The position numbers were made by a program, and so were the translations under genes. Under the pieces are notes generated by a model, which was given only the letters and a program-made list of their open reading frames with translations, was not told where the DNA came from and did not search any database. Shown piece after piece: positions 9,101-16,926 of a stretch of 64,000 nt of DNA; position 1 is the first letter of the stretch, and every line of letters begins with the position of its first letter. Source of the DNA: an uncultured Steroidobacter sp. (GTDB lineage: Bacteria; Pseudomonadota; Gammaproteobacteria; Steroidobacterales; Steroidobacteraceae); assembly GCA_937864115.1 (NCBI GenBank), contig CALMII010000037.1:62001-126000 (forward strand), given 5' to 3'.

Positions 9101-9963
9101 ATGGCGCGCACGGGCGCGGTGACTTTCTGGAACAGCCCTTCGGCCGCGCCCATGGCGCGATCCTTGAGCCAGTCGAAAACGCCCTCAGGTCCGCGCTTGA
9201 GCACCGGTTCCAGGTCGGGTGCATAGTCGCGGACGATTCCCCAGCCGATCTCGCCGGCGAAGTCGGTGGCGCTTTCGAACCAGCCTTTCTTCTCCTCACG
9301 CTGGATCTGCGCACCGGCGGTCGCGCCGCCACCGCCCTGCTGCACGACGTGCGTGAGCTCGTGCGCTATGAGCTCCTTGCCCTGATCCGTGTTGGGCGCG
9401 TACTCGCCCGCACCAAAATAGATGTGATTGCCGACCGTGAAGGCGCGCGCATTGAGCCCTTCGCTGAGCTGCGCGGCACGCGCGTCGGTATGCACTCGGA
9501 CCTTGCTGAAGTCGGCGCGGAAATGCGGCTCCATGAAGCCGCGCAGTGCATCGTTCATCGGTGTGCCACCCGATGTCGCAGTGATCTCTCGCGCGACTTC
9601 GGGTGGTGCCGACGTTAGGCCACTGGACATCGGAGCGCGTTGCACGCCAACTCCGGAGGTGATGCTGGGTGTCGCGGTTGCGCTCATCCGCATGATGCTG
9701 CTGGCCACGCTCGTGGCCTCGCGCTCGGCGGGATCGTGTGGCGATGACACGCTCATCGATGCGGTCTGCGCCGGCGCCGAGTCGCAGCTGGTGCATTGAC
9801 GCGCAACGAAAGCCTGGGTGCCCTGATTTCCCAGGCGCTGCTGAATCATTTGCGCGCGGTGAACCGTCGGCGCGGCCTGCCTGTGCACGTGCACTGCCGG
9901 CTTGGGAGCGTGCCGCCGCTCCTGAGCCGCAACTTGCCTGGCGACTGTCTTGTGCGAGCTCAT
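6097..9963 (-). CDS. DUF4157 (eCIS core domain) protein with nuclease-like C-terminus, probable eCIS cargo
   Basis: A 1288-residue protein. Residues ~130-215 form the DUF4157/eCIS-core domain: MEPHFRADFSKVRVHTD, NHIYFGAGEYAP, and the metallopeptidase-like HELTHVVQQ (201-209). DUF4157 proteins are strongly associated with extracellular contractile injection systems and are regarded as loaded effectors or carriers. The long middle (about 230-1000) is Ala/Trp-rich amphipathic helix. The end (about 1165-1288) contains VRGHLLNHHLHGGG and NLTPLIGKAN, which resembles the DNA/RNA non-specific endonuclease-like tails of other DUF4157 proteins. It is the last gene of the block, 25 nt after its neighbour. 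The toxin assignment is inference; the DUF4157 call is firm. Confidence 0.85.
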   Translation of the reverse strand: MSSHKTVARQVAAQERRHAPKPAVHVHRQAAPTVHRAQMIQQRLGNQGTQAFVARQCTSCDSAPAQTASMSVSSPHDPAEREATSVASSIMRMSATATPSITSGVGVQRAPMSSGLTSAPPEVAREITATSGGTPMNDALRGFMEPHFRADFSKVRVHTDARAAQLSEGLNARAFTVGNHIYFGAGEYAPNTDQGKELIAHELTHVVQQGGGGATAGAQIQREEKKGWFESATDFAGEIGWGIVRDYAPDLEPVLKRGPEGVFDWLKDRAMGAAEGLFQKVTAPVRAIEGFGAKLSARFAPMVTAVQTASAQIARNDCTPLRDAAEKIEKTAAALIQPVVEFLQPVVKKIQDFMSAVWDKIGAPLWEAIKDYAAEQWRQLMWLWDGVKTIAKWIWGKTATFRAMAEKAWVWFKNKLGIGEGPEGEDGLLQWVQRKVEAAWAWVKAKIEPYKNELIAIGTSVGAVALAMSPAGPILLIGGAVYGAVQALRWVHANWGKGNIIVTARVYVEKTLIPGLLASTNKLGASLTKFANSISGSLGALAAGLTRSVGTLAASVLRFAVNAVQWIADQAQALAAWATDKLNSLSTWVSNAVLKLQGFMKKVLTLLQRLGDVLIDIWSLPMMLAAGVWNAIPACIRDPIVDFVGPIILRQIEIFQELAKNDEAWQQTKADVYQIIHLVFVNRDLKGAIKATFYLVLRVFNLPPDLLRIVANKALAAWDTISKAPIAFLKNTVRSLGVGFKRLWNNIGEHLEFGLQEWLLGPLKDKGVAPPSSWTDPKAVFGFVLDVLGLSVSHIWELLAKRFNPTKVAAVRSFFGAISKAWDWINKAIDTSKTPEENTKGIIEKAKEFGKTVLTGVVEWIAGKVATELAIMAAAAAASAGLSEVVDIVRRIYKALVTAVKWARRILDMINETLGSVLQIASGQVDAVGEKFEKILHRGMPVVIGFLADQVGLGDLGTKLRSLVEQLRAKVDEAILWLIDKIKAGLEALISGVKTAVGKMLNWWNARDKVTMAEGEEHDVYFKGDEETAELIIESTPRPLADYLSDYVRNEKPDDAEKAVIQQIRDQVSFIQKTKGKKGDFGAERGLQIQQAFDKIVVLLGRLKGKAAPLKSEIDWPAQKSGDGRTMVAKVLSLNPGGNAGSTPSDESALWKQVRRRVWKGGNTPIYVRGHLLNHHLHGGGFAKNLTPLIGKANTQMESRIESALKNAILGEKRVFRFEVNVIYSQPAGEMMQWDDGTYPEMKVANRVEWKAIELGSNGKKDLKGATPLVDSVDNVLPKVSETKLVKP

Positions 9964-9988
9964 CGTCTGCCGGCGCGCACGCGAGAGT

Positions 9989-11386
9989 TCACTTCAGCTT
10001 GGAGAGTTTTTCCGTCTCGGCTTTGAGCGCCTCCAGCGCGGCTTCGCGTTGCTTCGCGAGGACTGTGTCCTTACCGCCAGGGCGCTGCAGGATTCTCTCG
10101 TCGATATACGCCAGCTCCTGTTGGTGCGCGGAGATGTTTCTATCGATGCTGAGCCGCACCAGACGTTTCTCACCGCGGTCTAGCTCCGTCTGTTGAGCCT
10201 CGATCCGCTCATCGGCCTTGTCCTTGAGCACCTTGAGTTCGGTTATTCGCCTGCGGGCCTGCTGCAAGGCCTCTTCCGCCGCCCTCTTCTCCTGCTCCGG
10301 TACTTGCGCGCCCGCCGCCACTCGCTCCAGACGCGTGATCTCGGCCTGCTGCGTCTCGATGTCGCCATTAATTCGGCTCAGGGACTGCCTGCTGACGTTC
10401 AGCTTCTCCGCGAGCGAGATCTGCGCGCCGCGCACGAGTTGCAAGGATTCGGTCGTGTTCGCCACATACTGGCGATCCGAGCGGATCAAGTCATACGAAT
10501 AGCTGGATTCGGAGAACTCTCCCTGATCCCAGCGCTGGCACTGCTCGCAGTAGCAATCTCTCGCACCGAGGAGCATGGGCCTGACGAAGCGGCGCGCGGT
10601 GCGGTCCGCCTGCCACTGCTCGGATTGGTCGGAGGGGATCTTCAGCACGCCGAGCAACACGCAATCGCCGCCACAATCGCAGCCGCATTTGCCGTTGTTG
10701 TGGTCCTCGTAGCACGCGCAGACCGGCAGCGGTATCTGCTGTTGCTGCTGCGTACCGACGGGTGCGGAGGCCGGCGGCGCGGTCGTGGTCGTGGTCGTGG
10801 CCGTTTGCTCTTGTCCACAGCAAGATGTTTCGACCGTCGTCGTCACCGTAACGCCGCCACAGCAATCATTGGGATCTGGATCCGGATTCCGGGTGTCCTG
10901 CGATGGGCACGCGCAGGCGCATTTCGGACGGGACTCCCAGACACGAATGGCGTAGGCATCGCGGCTGCGCCTATTGACGGTCGTGAGGCTGTCTTCCTCC
11001 GAGCACGCGGTGCTGCCTGGCTTGGATTCGCAGGTGCTGTAGCAAACCTCCACCCACAACTCCGGCTTCATCGTGTCGCACTTCGGGTCATAGAGCAGCG
11101 TCACGTCCTTGGGCACGTGGATGAGATTGCCTGAGCAATCGAGAGCCACGCCCGCGCTGACAATGATCTGCACCTGGCGGCGCTCGCAGATGTATTTGCC
11201 CGAGATCTCCAGGCCGCAGATCACGCCGCAGCCGAACAGTGAGCGCATGGCTAGCTGCAGAGCATTGCGTGTGTAGTCGACGGCCGTGGTCAGATCGGTG
11301 TCTTCGAGCAGCAGTCCGGGCGCGTACAGCGGACGCACCAGAGTTGCGACTCCATCCTTGTGAGCGAGCAGTTTCTTGGTGTTCAT
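9989..11386 (-). CDS. eCIS-associated Cys-rich protein with coiled-coil C-terminus
   Basis: A 465-residue protein in three parts. Residues 1-150 have the pattern FGCGVICGLEISG, IIVSAGVALDCSGNLIHVP and LWVEVCYS, which recurs in the next gene upstream. Residues ~150-255 are rich in Cys, Thr and Gln (a poly-Thr run, a poly-Gln run, then CGCDCGGDC), looking like a flexible linker with metal-binding or disulfide clusters. Residues ~310-465 are a long charged coiled coil. I do not recognise a named family. The start overlaps the stop of the 479-residue gene by 4 bp, so it belongs to the eCIS transcription unit. A baseplate or fibre-like structural role is plausible but unproven. Confidence 0.75.
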   Translation of the reverse strand: MNTKKLLAHKDGVATLVRPLYAPGLLLEDTDLTTAVDYTRNALQLAMRSLFGCGVICGLEISGKYICERRQVQIIVSAGVALDCSGNLIHVPKDVTLLYDPKCDTMKPELWVEVCYSTCESKPGSTACSEEDSLTTVNRRSRDAYAIRVWESRPKCACACPSQDTRNPDPDPNDCCGGVTVTTTVETSCCGQEQTATTTTTTAPPASAPVGTQQQQQIPLPVCACYEDHNNGKCGCDCGGDCVLLGVLKIPSDQSEQWQADRTARRFVRPMLLGARDCYCEQCQRWDQGEFSESSYSYDLIRSDRQYVANTTESLQLVRGAQISLAEKLNVSRQSLSRINGDIETQQAEITRLERVAAGAQVPEQEKRAAEEALQQARRRITELKVLKDKADERIEAQQTELDRGEKRLVRLSIDRNISAHQQELAYIDERILQRPGGKDTVLAKQREAALEALKAETEKLSKLK

Positions 11387-12822
11387 TGCTGCAGACCTCG
11401 ATCGCCGGAGTCGGTCTCGCCGGTGATGTCGACGTGAAAGATGGAAAGAAATGAGCCGCCCGGCGTGCCGTTGCCCAGGTGCTTGGGCGGCGTGTCATCG
11501 ACCGGCTGGCCGTCAGGCGGTCTTGGCTTGCGCAGCGCGTAGCCTCGCGCGTTGGCATCGATGGGCTGGTTCCGGCAATCGAGGATGTAGTCACCGTACA
11601 CATCGATCTCGACCACGGCTTCCTGGTTGACCTGAGGGTCGAACGCGCTGGCCTCGCCAGTGACTTCCTTGTAGAGCTTCCGATGCAGGCACAACGTGAC
11701 CGCGCGTGTGGTGTTGGCTGGATCGCCACTTGTCGGCGGATCGCATTCGGATTTGATTACGGGCACGACACGCTGATCGAACCACCCTGTGTCGGTATGC
11801 CGCAGCGTCACCCGGAAGGCGAAACAGTCCGGCGTCACTGTCTCGGCGAGTACCGGACAGCTGAAGCGGATGCGGAAGAGAGTGCGCGCGAACGTCAGCT
11901 TGCCCTCGGTCACTACTCCGGGGCCAAGGAAATACTTGAGCTCGTCGAGGCTCATCCTCTCGCCGCGATGGAACACCGCCCAGCTGATGTGATCGATGTG
12001 GGTCAGGTCGCAGCCGCGGATCAGGTCGTAGAGCAGGTCGTTGTTCTTCACCAGCCGCCGCGGAGCGCAGGCGTCCTTCACTTCACCGAGCCCGACGGGA
12101 TTGCAGGGATCCTGGCTCTGCACGACGGTGACGCACGCGAGCGGCACGGGATCGCAAAGATCGATCTGGTACTGGCGCCAGCGGCATGGCAGGCGCGAGC
12201 TACAGCTCACTTCAGCTTCCTCGACCCACTCACACAGGCGGGCATGGGGCCCGCGACCAGCGCCGCAGCAGTCATCGCCACAGGAGCATTTGTGTTGGCA
12301 GGGCCCTTCGGCGCAAGGACAGCAATCATCGTCTGGCAACGGCATCAGCGAGAAGACCACGGTCTCGCAGATGAAATTCTTCTCTGGCGTGTCGCAACCG
12401 CACTCGGGATCCAGCGCGGCATCACCGAGTGCGCGTTCAGCGTAGTGCGCGCGCAGTAGATAGACTCCGGGCGCGGCTTGGCGCAGAGGCCGCGTCTCGC
12501 CAGGCTTCGCCGGATCGACGACGAAAGTGTTGCGCTCGTCGACTTTCACTGCCTCGCAGAGCAGCAGCTCGCGACCGTGCCGATCGAAGGCCAGCCCCGG
12601 GCCCACGTGTCCATCGCCGGGCTGCGGCATGCTGAATCCGCCCACGACGCCCCAGCCATGCACGCTGCGATTGATGATTCGGCGTCGCTGCAGGAAGTAG
12701 TTCTGCTCGACCCGGAATTCAGTGGCACCCAGGGTTTTTCGGCGGAAGTAGCGATTGCGCATTCCAGAGGGGCATTCCTCGCCCTGACATTGGTTAGCGT
12801 GTTGCGTTTCCCGTTTGTTCAT
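11383..12822 (-). CDS. eCIS-associated protein, paralogue-like to the neighbouring Cys-rich gene
   Basis: A 479-residue protein from the ATG at 12822; the longer open frame is a shadow of the upstream gene. The N-terminal part reads FRVEQNYFLQRRRIINRSV, HGWGVVGGFSM, GPGLAFDRHGRELLLCEAV and YLLRAHYAE. The motif GVV-GF followed by G-A-D--G matches GVICGL and GVALDCSG of the next protein, which suggests a shared fold. A Cys-rich stretch follows (DDDCCPCAEG, CSCGDDCCGAG). The C-terminal ~150 residues (FRVTLRHTDTGWFDQRVVP) look beta-rich. It lies 22 nt after the gpI-like gene and overlaps the following gene by 4 bp. Function unknown; a structural baseplate accessory is my best guess. Confidence 0.75.
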   Translation of the reverse strand: MNKRETQHANQCQGEECPSGMRNRYFRRKTLGATEFRVEQNYFLQRRRIINRSVHGWGVVGGFSMPQPGDGHVGPGLAFDRHGRELLLCEAVKVDERNTFVVDPAKPGETRPLRQAAPGVYLLRAHYAERALGDAALDPECGCDTPEKNFICETVVFSLMPLPDDDCCPCAEGPCQHKCSCGDDCCGAGRGPHARLCEWVEEAEVSCSSRLPCRWRQYQIDLCDPVPLACVTVVQSQDPCNPVGLGEVKDACAPRRLVKNNDLLYDLIRGCDLTHIDHISWAVFHRGERMSLDELKYFLGPGVVTEGKLTFARTLFRIRFSCPVLAETVTPDCFAFRVTLRHTDTGWFDQRVVPVIKSECDPPTSGDPANTTRAVTLCLHRKLYKEVTGEASAFDPQVNQEAVVEIDVYGDYILDCRNQPIDANARGYALRKPRPPDGQPVDDTPPKHLGNGTPGGSFLSIFHVDITGETDSGDRGLQQ

Positions 12823-12844
12823 TTCGATCCCCTTGAATCCGGAT

Positions 12845-15007
12845 CTATTGCAAGACGATGTCCGTGTCGCCGCCGAGCCGCGCGTAACCCAGGCGCTGAT
12901 CCGCGCCGAGTCGCGCCGGTGCCGGGTCATCGAGCACCAGCGCCCACTCATCGGCGGCGCTGACCGCGCCCGTATGCCAACGAAGCACCGTATCGACTCC
13001 CGCCGGGAGGTATTGGCGTAGCAAGTTCCCGAGCAACGGCTGCAGCTTCGCGCGCACCTCGCGAGATGCGGTGATGTCGATCCGCACGGTGGGCACGATC
13101 GTGCGCAAGGGATCCAGTGCTGTCGGCCGGGTTTCCTGCGTGGGCAGCTTCGCCACGCCGAGCACCGCCTTCTCGCCCAGTGTCGAGGTGCCCCGCCTCT
13201 GTCCGGACAGCAATGACGGTAGTCGTGCTCCACGACAGCCACCGCCACCCAGTCGAGTCACTTCATGGTCCACTGTGAGGTCGGCGATGAGGATCCGCGC
13301 GTTGGTGCCGAGCACTGCGCGCAGCAACTCTCGAAGCCCTGCGCGCGTGCCTCGATTCCGCAAGATGACCGGGGCACTGCTGAGCAGGCGCCGTCGTGCC
13401 GTCTCGTCGAGGCTTTCGTCCCAGGGTATGCCGAGGCAGTACGCGAGGTAGTCGAGCATCTTCGACGTTGCGAATTGCGGATCGAGACTGCGGCCGATGC
13501 CAGCGATGCGCGCTTCCACACGTTGAGTCGTCGATTCGAGCACGCCCAGCAGCCGGCGCATGAAGCCGCCCGGATCTTCGCTACGGTTGCGGTAGATAGC
13601 CGGGATGTGTTCGGCGATCGAACGCTCCGGGTATCGAACCACGAGCGAGTGCACCACTGGAGCGCTGGCTGACGGCGGAGCGATCACGCGTATGGCGAGC
13701 ACCAGCCAGCGCGCGTCGGTCTCGAAAATAGGAATGGCTACCGGCAGATCGGGCGTCTGCGCGCCGCTGAACACGTATCGGCGCACCGCTGTCGGATCGA
13801 ACTGATTCCAGGTTTCGAGTCGGCGATCGTCCGCCGAGCGGGCGCCGTCGGCGAGCACATCACGTACGCGGCGAAGCAGGTCCGGATCATCTATGCCGGC
13901 GAACTCAACCTCGATGCTGCCCTCCGCCGGTAGTTCGAGCAGCAGCTCGGCTCGCAGCCATCCGCGACCTTCCGCGGTGACCGGCGACTCCAGCACCGAC
14001 GTCATGAAGATGCTTTCCGATTCGCGAGCCGCGCCCTCTCCAGCGCCGGACTCCAACAGACGCAAGCCGGTTGCTGTGGCCAACCAGATGCGTTCGCGAT
14101 GAACGGCGATATCACAGACCGCATCGCCCGCGCCCTGCGGCCGCAGCAACACATCACCGTCGCCATCGAATGCGCAGACCTGATCGGACTTTCCGTCCGC
14201 GCCACCGGCCAGGGCAATGCGCTGACGGCCATCGCTGGCCAATCGAGTCGCGGCCCAGCAGCAATCAAATCCCGTGAGCGCGACCCTGCGAAACAACTTG
14301 CAGGTGTTCGCGTCGAAGAGCTCGAGCAACCTGCCCTCTTCTCTCAGTACCACCAGCGTGGCGCCATGACGAGTGACCGCGATCTGGCTGGCCGCGCGCG
14401 AAGTCGCAGGCAAGCAGCAGTGACGTACCCAGCAGCCACGCACATCGAGATTGGCCACGAGATGACGCGGCGGTTGACCAGCGCGCGCAGTGATCCGCAG
14501 CAGCGTCCACACTCCACAGCGCATGTCGCTGGCGATGTCGAGCAGTTCGACCTTTGCGAGATCGTCCTCCAGCGCCTGCGCGGCAGCGTGTGCCAGGTCG
14601 ACCTCCAGGTCGACCGTCAAGTTGCTGCGACTGAGGCGCACGAGGGACGCCTCGGGTGACGCGAATGTCCAGAAATGGTTGCGATCCACAACCCAGCGAC
14701 GCCCTGCGCGCAGCGCGCCGATCAGCTCGATCGAATCACGCTCGCGCGCAGACTCGCCGAAGGCTCGCCGCATACACACACGTTCGCTCTGAGTCGCATC
14801 CGCCGATTCGAAGACACGCCAGAACACCGCGTCATCCGGCGCGGTCGCGACGGCACTTGTGGGAGTGGGATCCCAGATGCTGGCGATGAGATGAAAGGTC
14901 GGCGCGGACCGCAGGGTGTCGCCAACTGCATCGAAGCGGTATCGCAAGCCGCGGCGCCAATGCTCCGCTGTCGCGAATCGGTACTCGCGCGGTGGCGCAG
15001 TGCTCAT
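12845..15007 (-). CDS. Propeller-like/tail protein I (gpI-like) baseplate protein
   Basis: 720 residues from ATG 15007, overlapping the preceding stop. The C-terminal third carries the phage tail protein I pattern: YPERSIAEHIPAIYRNRSED, FMRRLLGVLESTTQRVEARI, MLDYLAYCLGIPWDE and ILRNRGTRAGLRELLRAVLG. The N-terminal ~450 residues are beta-rich, with repeated blade-like stretches (CWVRHCCLPATSR, TLVVLREEGRLLELFD, CAFDGDGDVLLR, RIWLATATGLRLL) that look like an NHL/beta-propeller. gpI-type proteins connect baseplate wedges to fibres. The propeller may act in target recognition, which would explain the lack of an obvious tail fibre in this locus. The gpI part is firm; the propeller is inference from repeat spacing. 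Confidence 0.8.
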   Translation of the reverse strand: MSTAPPREYRFATAEHWRRGLRYRFDAVGDTLRSAPTFHLIASIWDPTPTSAVATAPDDAVFWRVFESADATQSERVCMRRAFGESARERDSIELIGALRAGRRWVVDRNHFWTFASPEASLVRLSRSNLTVDLEVDLAHAAAQALEDDLAKVELLDIASDMRCGVWTLLRITARAGQPPRHLVANLDVRGCWVRHCCLPATSRAASQIAVTRHGATLVVLREEGRLLELFDANTCKLFRRVALTGFDCCWAATRLASDGRQRIALAGGADGKSDQVCAFDGDGDVLLRPQGAGDAVCDIAVHRERIWLATATGLRLLESGAGEGAARESESIFMTSVLESPVTAEGRGWLRAELLLELPAEGSIEVEFAGIDDPDLLRRVRDVLADGARSADDRRLETWNQFDPTAVRRYVFSGAQTPDLPVAIPIFETDARWLVLAIRVIAPPSASAPVVHSLVVRYPERSIAEHIPAIYRNRSEDPGGFMRRLLGVLESTTQRVEARIAGIGRSLDPQFATSKMLDYLAYCLGIPWDESLDETARRRLLSSAPVILRNRGTRAGLRELLRAVLGTNARILIADLTVDHEVTRLGGGGCRGARLPSLLSGQRRGTSTLGEKAVLGVAKLPTQETRPTALDPLRTIVPTVRIDITASREVRAKLQPLLGNLLRQYLPAGVDTVLRWHTGAVSAADEWALVLDDPAPARLGADQRLGYARLGGDTDIVLQ

Positions 15008-16926
15008 CTGGCCTCCGGATCGTCGGAGCGCAACACTCTGATGTCGCCGGGCGACAGTCGAAGCAACGGTAGAGCGGCCCCTTGGATGTCCACGCCTTCG
15101 TTCACGGGCTGTCCGTTGGCAAACAGGTCGAGTTCGAGCACGCGAGCGATGCCGGCGAACTTTCGTAGCCACGCGGACACTCTGACTTTGGTCAGCGCGG
15201 TTCCGAGCTGCCACGCGGTGATGCCTGAAGCTGGTAGCAAGGCGAAGCGCTGTCCGGCGATGTACTTGCTAATCTGCGTTGCGAGTTCCGCGACGTCGAG
15301 TCGCGGCGACGCCACCAAGCGGGCACGCAGGCCGATCTCGACGTACCGCGGCCTGACCATCACCAGACGCTGACCGGCGGGCAGGCGCGGAGCCAGTCGC
15401 GAATGAATCTCCTGGAGCCACGCGTCCGGCTCGTATGCAGCTGGCGCGACGTCGTCGCGATGATCGGAAAGCACCAGCAATCGGCGCTCTCCCGCGACTC
15501 GCCGGCTACCGGCGGGCGCAAGTAGCTCGTGGGCACGGCTCACACGCAGATCTTTACAAGCCAATGCCGCTGCTTCGAGATCGGCTGATGACACGATGGG
15601 TCGCGACTGCTTGAGCGTTTCACGCGCTGCGATCTGTAGATCACGATCGAGCTGCGCATCCATGCCGCCGGACATCGTTGCGATGTTGGTGCCGTACACG
15701 CCGAGGATGCCGCTCACCGTCCACAACATGCTGGCGGCCAGATTTCCCTTGAGTCCCTGCGACACGTCGTAGGTGGCCTGCACCGGTGCGCCATTCTCCA
15801 GCGCGCGGCCATTGAAGCCATTGCCAAAGCGCAGCGTCGCGTGGTCCACGTCGACATGGAAGTGACGATCCTCCGGGCCGGATCTCTCGAAGTCTTCGAC
15901 TTTCTCCCACTCATGCCACGCGCCGCCATCAAGCGCGCGCACCGCGACGCGGTGTGCCTCGTCAAACTGCAAGCCGGGCACGGGCAGCTTCAGCTCCTGA
16001 TCAGGTACCCCGTGGCCAAGGCCGACATCGAGCCATTCGAGGTGCTCGCTTTGAAGCAAGGGAATAACATTCGGCGAGATACGCGTGACCCGCGGAGTTA
16101 CCAGCCACCGGCCGCTAGGGCAGTCGATCTCAAGCGCAAACCTGTCGTCGACAGCCATGGCTCGCGGATCGATGTCGAGCAGCAACACGCCAGTGCGCGT
16201 GAACATGTCAGTGTGATCGGCGGCGATAGTCAGATCGTGCGAGCCCTGGGCATCGATAAGGCGCGCACGCAGCCGTGAAGCTCGCGGCGCCGACGCTGAA
16301 CTCTGCGCATCCGGGACTTCGAAGCCGATGGCGAGCTGGGCGCGGCTCGACGTTGGCGCCGTTGAGCCGTTCGAGCCGCCCGAGAATTCCAGGCGCAGAC
16401 GCGCAGTCCGTCCTGGCGCGACACCGAACGGCCTGAATTCCGCGGCACCATGCTCGTTCACGCGCGTCAGGTCCGTCTCCGTCCCCTCTTCGGCGCGCGC
16501 CAGCAAGCGTGAGAGTTTGCAGGTCGTCAGGTACAGCGATGCGGATGGGTGGAATATCGGTGCGTCGCTGCGCGTGACGGAACAGACGTTGCGCGCATCG
16601 ACGACGGTCCCGCGCGCCCAAGAGACGGGCCGCGCGGGATCGAAGGTGAGTGCGCGATCGGGCCAGAGATGTCCCTGCGCGGCGATCGGGCCGCTCGACT
16701 GGATACCCATGAGTCGTGCATACGCGCGACGCTCGTCACGGCGATCACGGCCCAGTGAATAGATCTGTGCGTCCGCGATCCACGCCACCAACTCGGTGAG
16801 CATGATGCCGGGGTCATGAACATTGTGATCGGTCCAGCGCGGCGCCAGCGACGGGATCTGCGAGCGCGCGATCTGCGCCAGTTCGTCGAACTGCAGATTG
16901 TCCAGCTTGAGGCGCAGGTCTCTCAT
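15004..16926 (-). CDS. Putative baseplate assembly protein (second J-like wedge protein)
   Basis: A 640-residue protein beginning MRDLRLKLDNLQFDELAQIA, then LAPRWTDHNVHDPGIMLTEL and VAWIADAQIYSLGRD, which is the standard opening of eCIS and phage 'putative baseplate assembly proteins'. The later core (LRFGNGFNGRALENG, VQATYDVSQGLKGNLAA) and the C-terminus (ARETLKQSRPIVSSADLEAA, RYVEIGLRARLVASPRLDVA) follow the baseplate J organisation. It corresponds by position to the second of two wedge proteins (Afp11/Afp12 in the antifeeding prophage). It overlaps both neighbours by 4 bp, implying coupled translation and stoichiometric production. Confidence 0.85.
   Translation of the reverse strand: MRDLRLKLDNLQFDELAQIARSQIPSLAPRWTDHNVHDPGIMLTELVAWIADAQIYSLGRDRRDERRAYARLMGIQSSGPIAAQGHLWPDRALTFDPARPVSWARGTVVDARNVCSVTRSDAPIFHPSASLYLTTCKLSRLLARAEEGTETDLTRVNEHGAAEFRPFGVAPGRTARLRLEFSGGSNGSTAPTSSRAQLAIGFEVPDAQSSASAPRASRLRARLIDAQGSHDLTIAADHTDMFTRTGVLLLDIDPRAMAVDDRFALEIDCPSGRWLVTPRVTRISPNVIPLLQSEHLEWLDVGLGHGVPDQELKLPVPGLQFDEAHRVAVRALDGGAWHEWEKVEDFERSGPEDRHFHVDVDHATLRFGNGFNGRALENGAPVQATYDVSQGLKGNLAASMLWTVSGILGVYGTNIATMSGGMDAQLDRDLQIAARETLKQSRPIVSSADLEAAALACKDLRVSRAHELLAPAGSRRVAGERRLLVLSDHRDDVAPAAYEPDAWLQEIHSRLAPRLPAGQRLVMVRPRYVEIGLRARLVASPRLDVAELATQISKYIAGQRFALLPASGITAWQLGTALTKVRVSAWLRKFAGIARVLELDLFANGQPVNEGVDIQGAALPLLRLSPGDIRVLRSDDPEAR

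Noticed and set aside
11383..13248. 621-residue frame for the Cys-rich eCIS gene
   Set aside because: The first 142 residues are the shadow of the gpI-like gene; a good ATG with family-like start exists at 12822.
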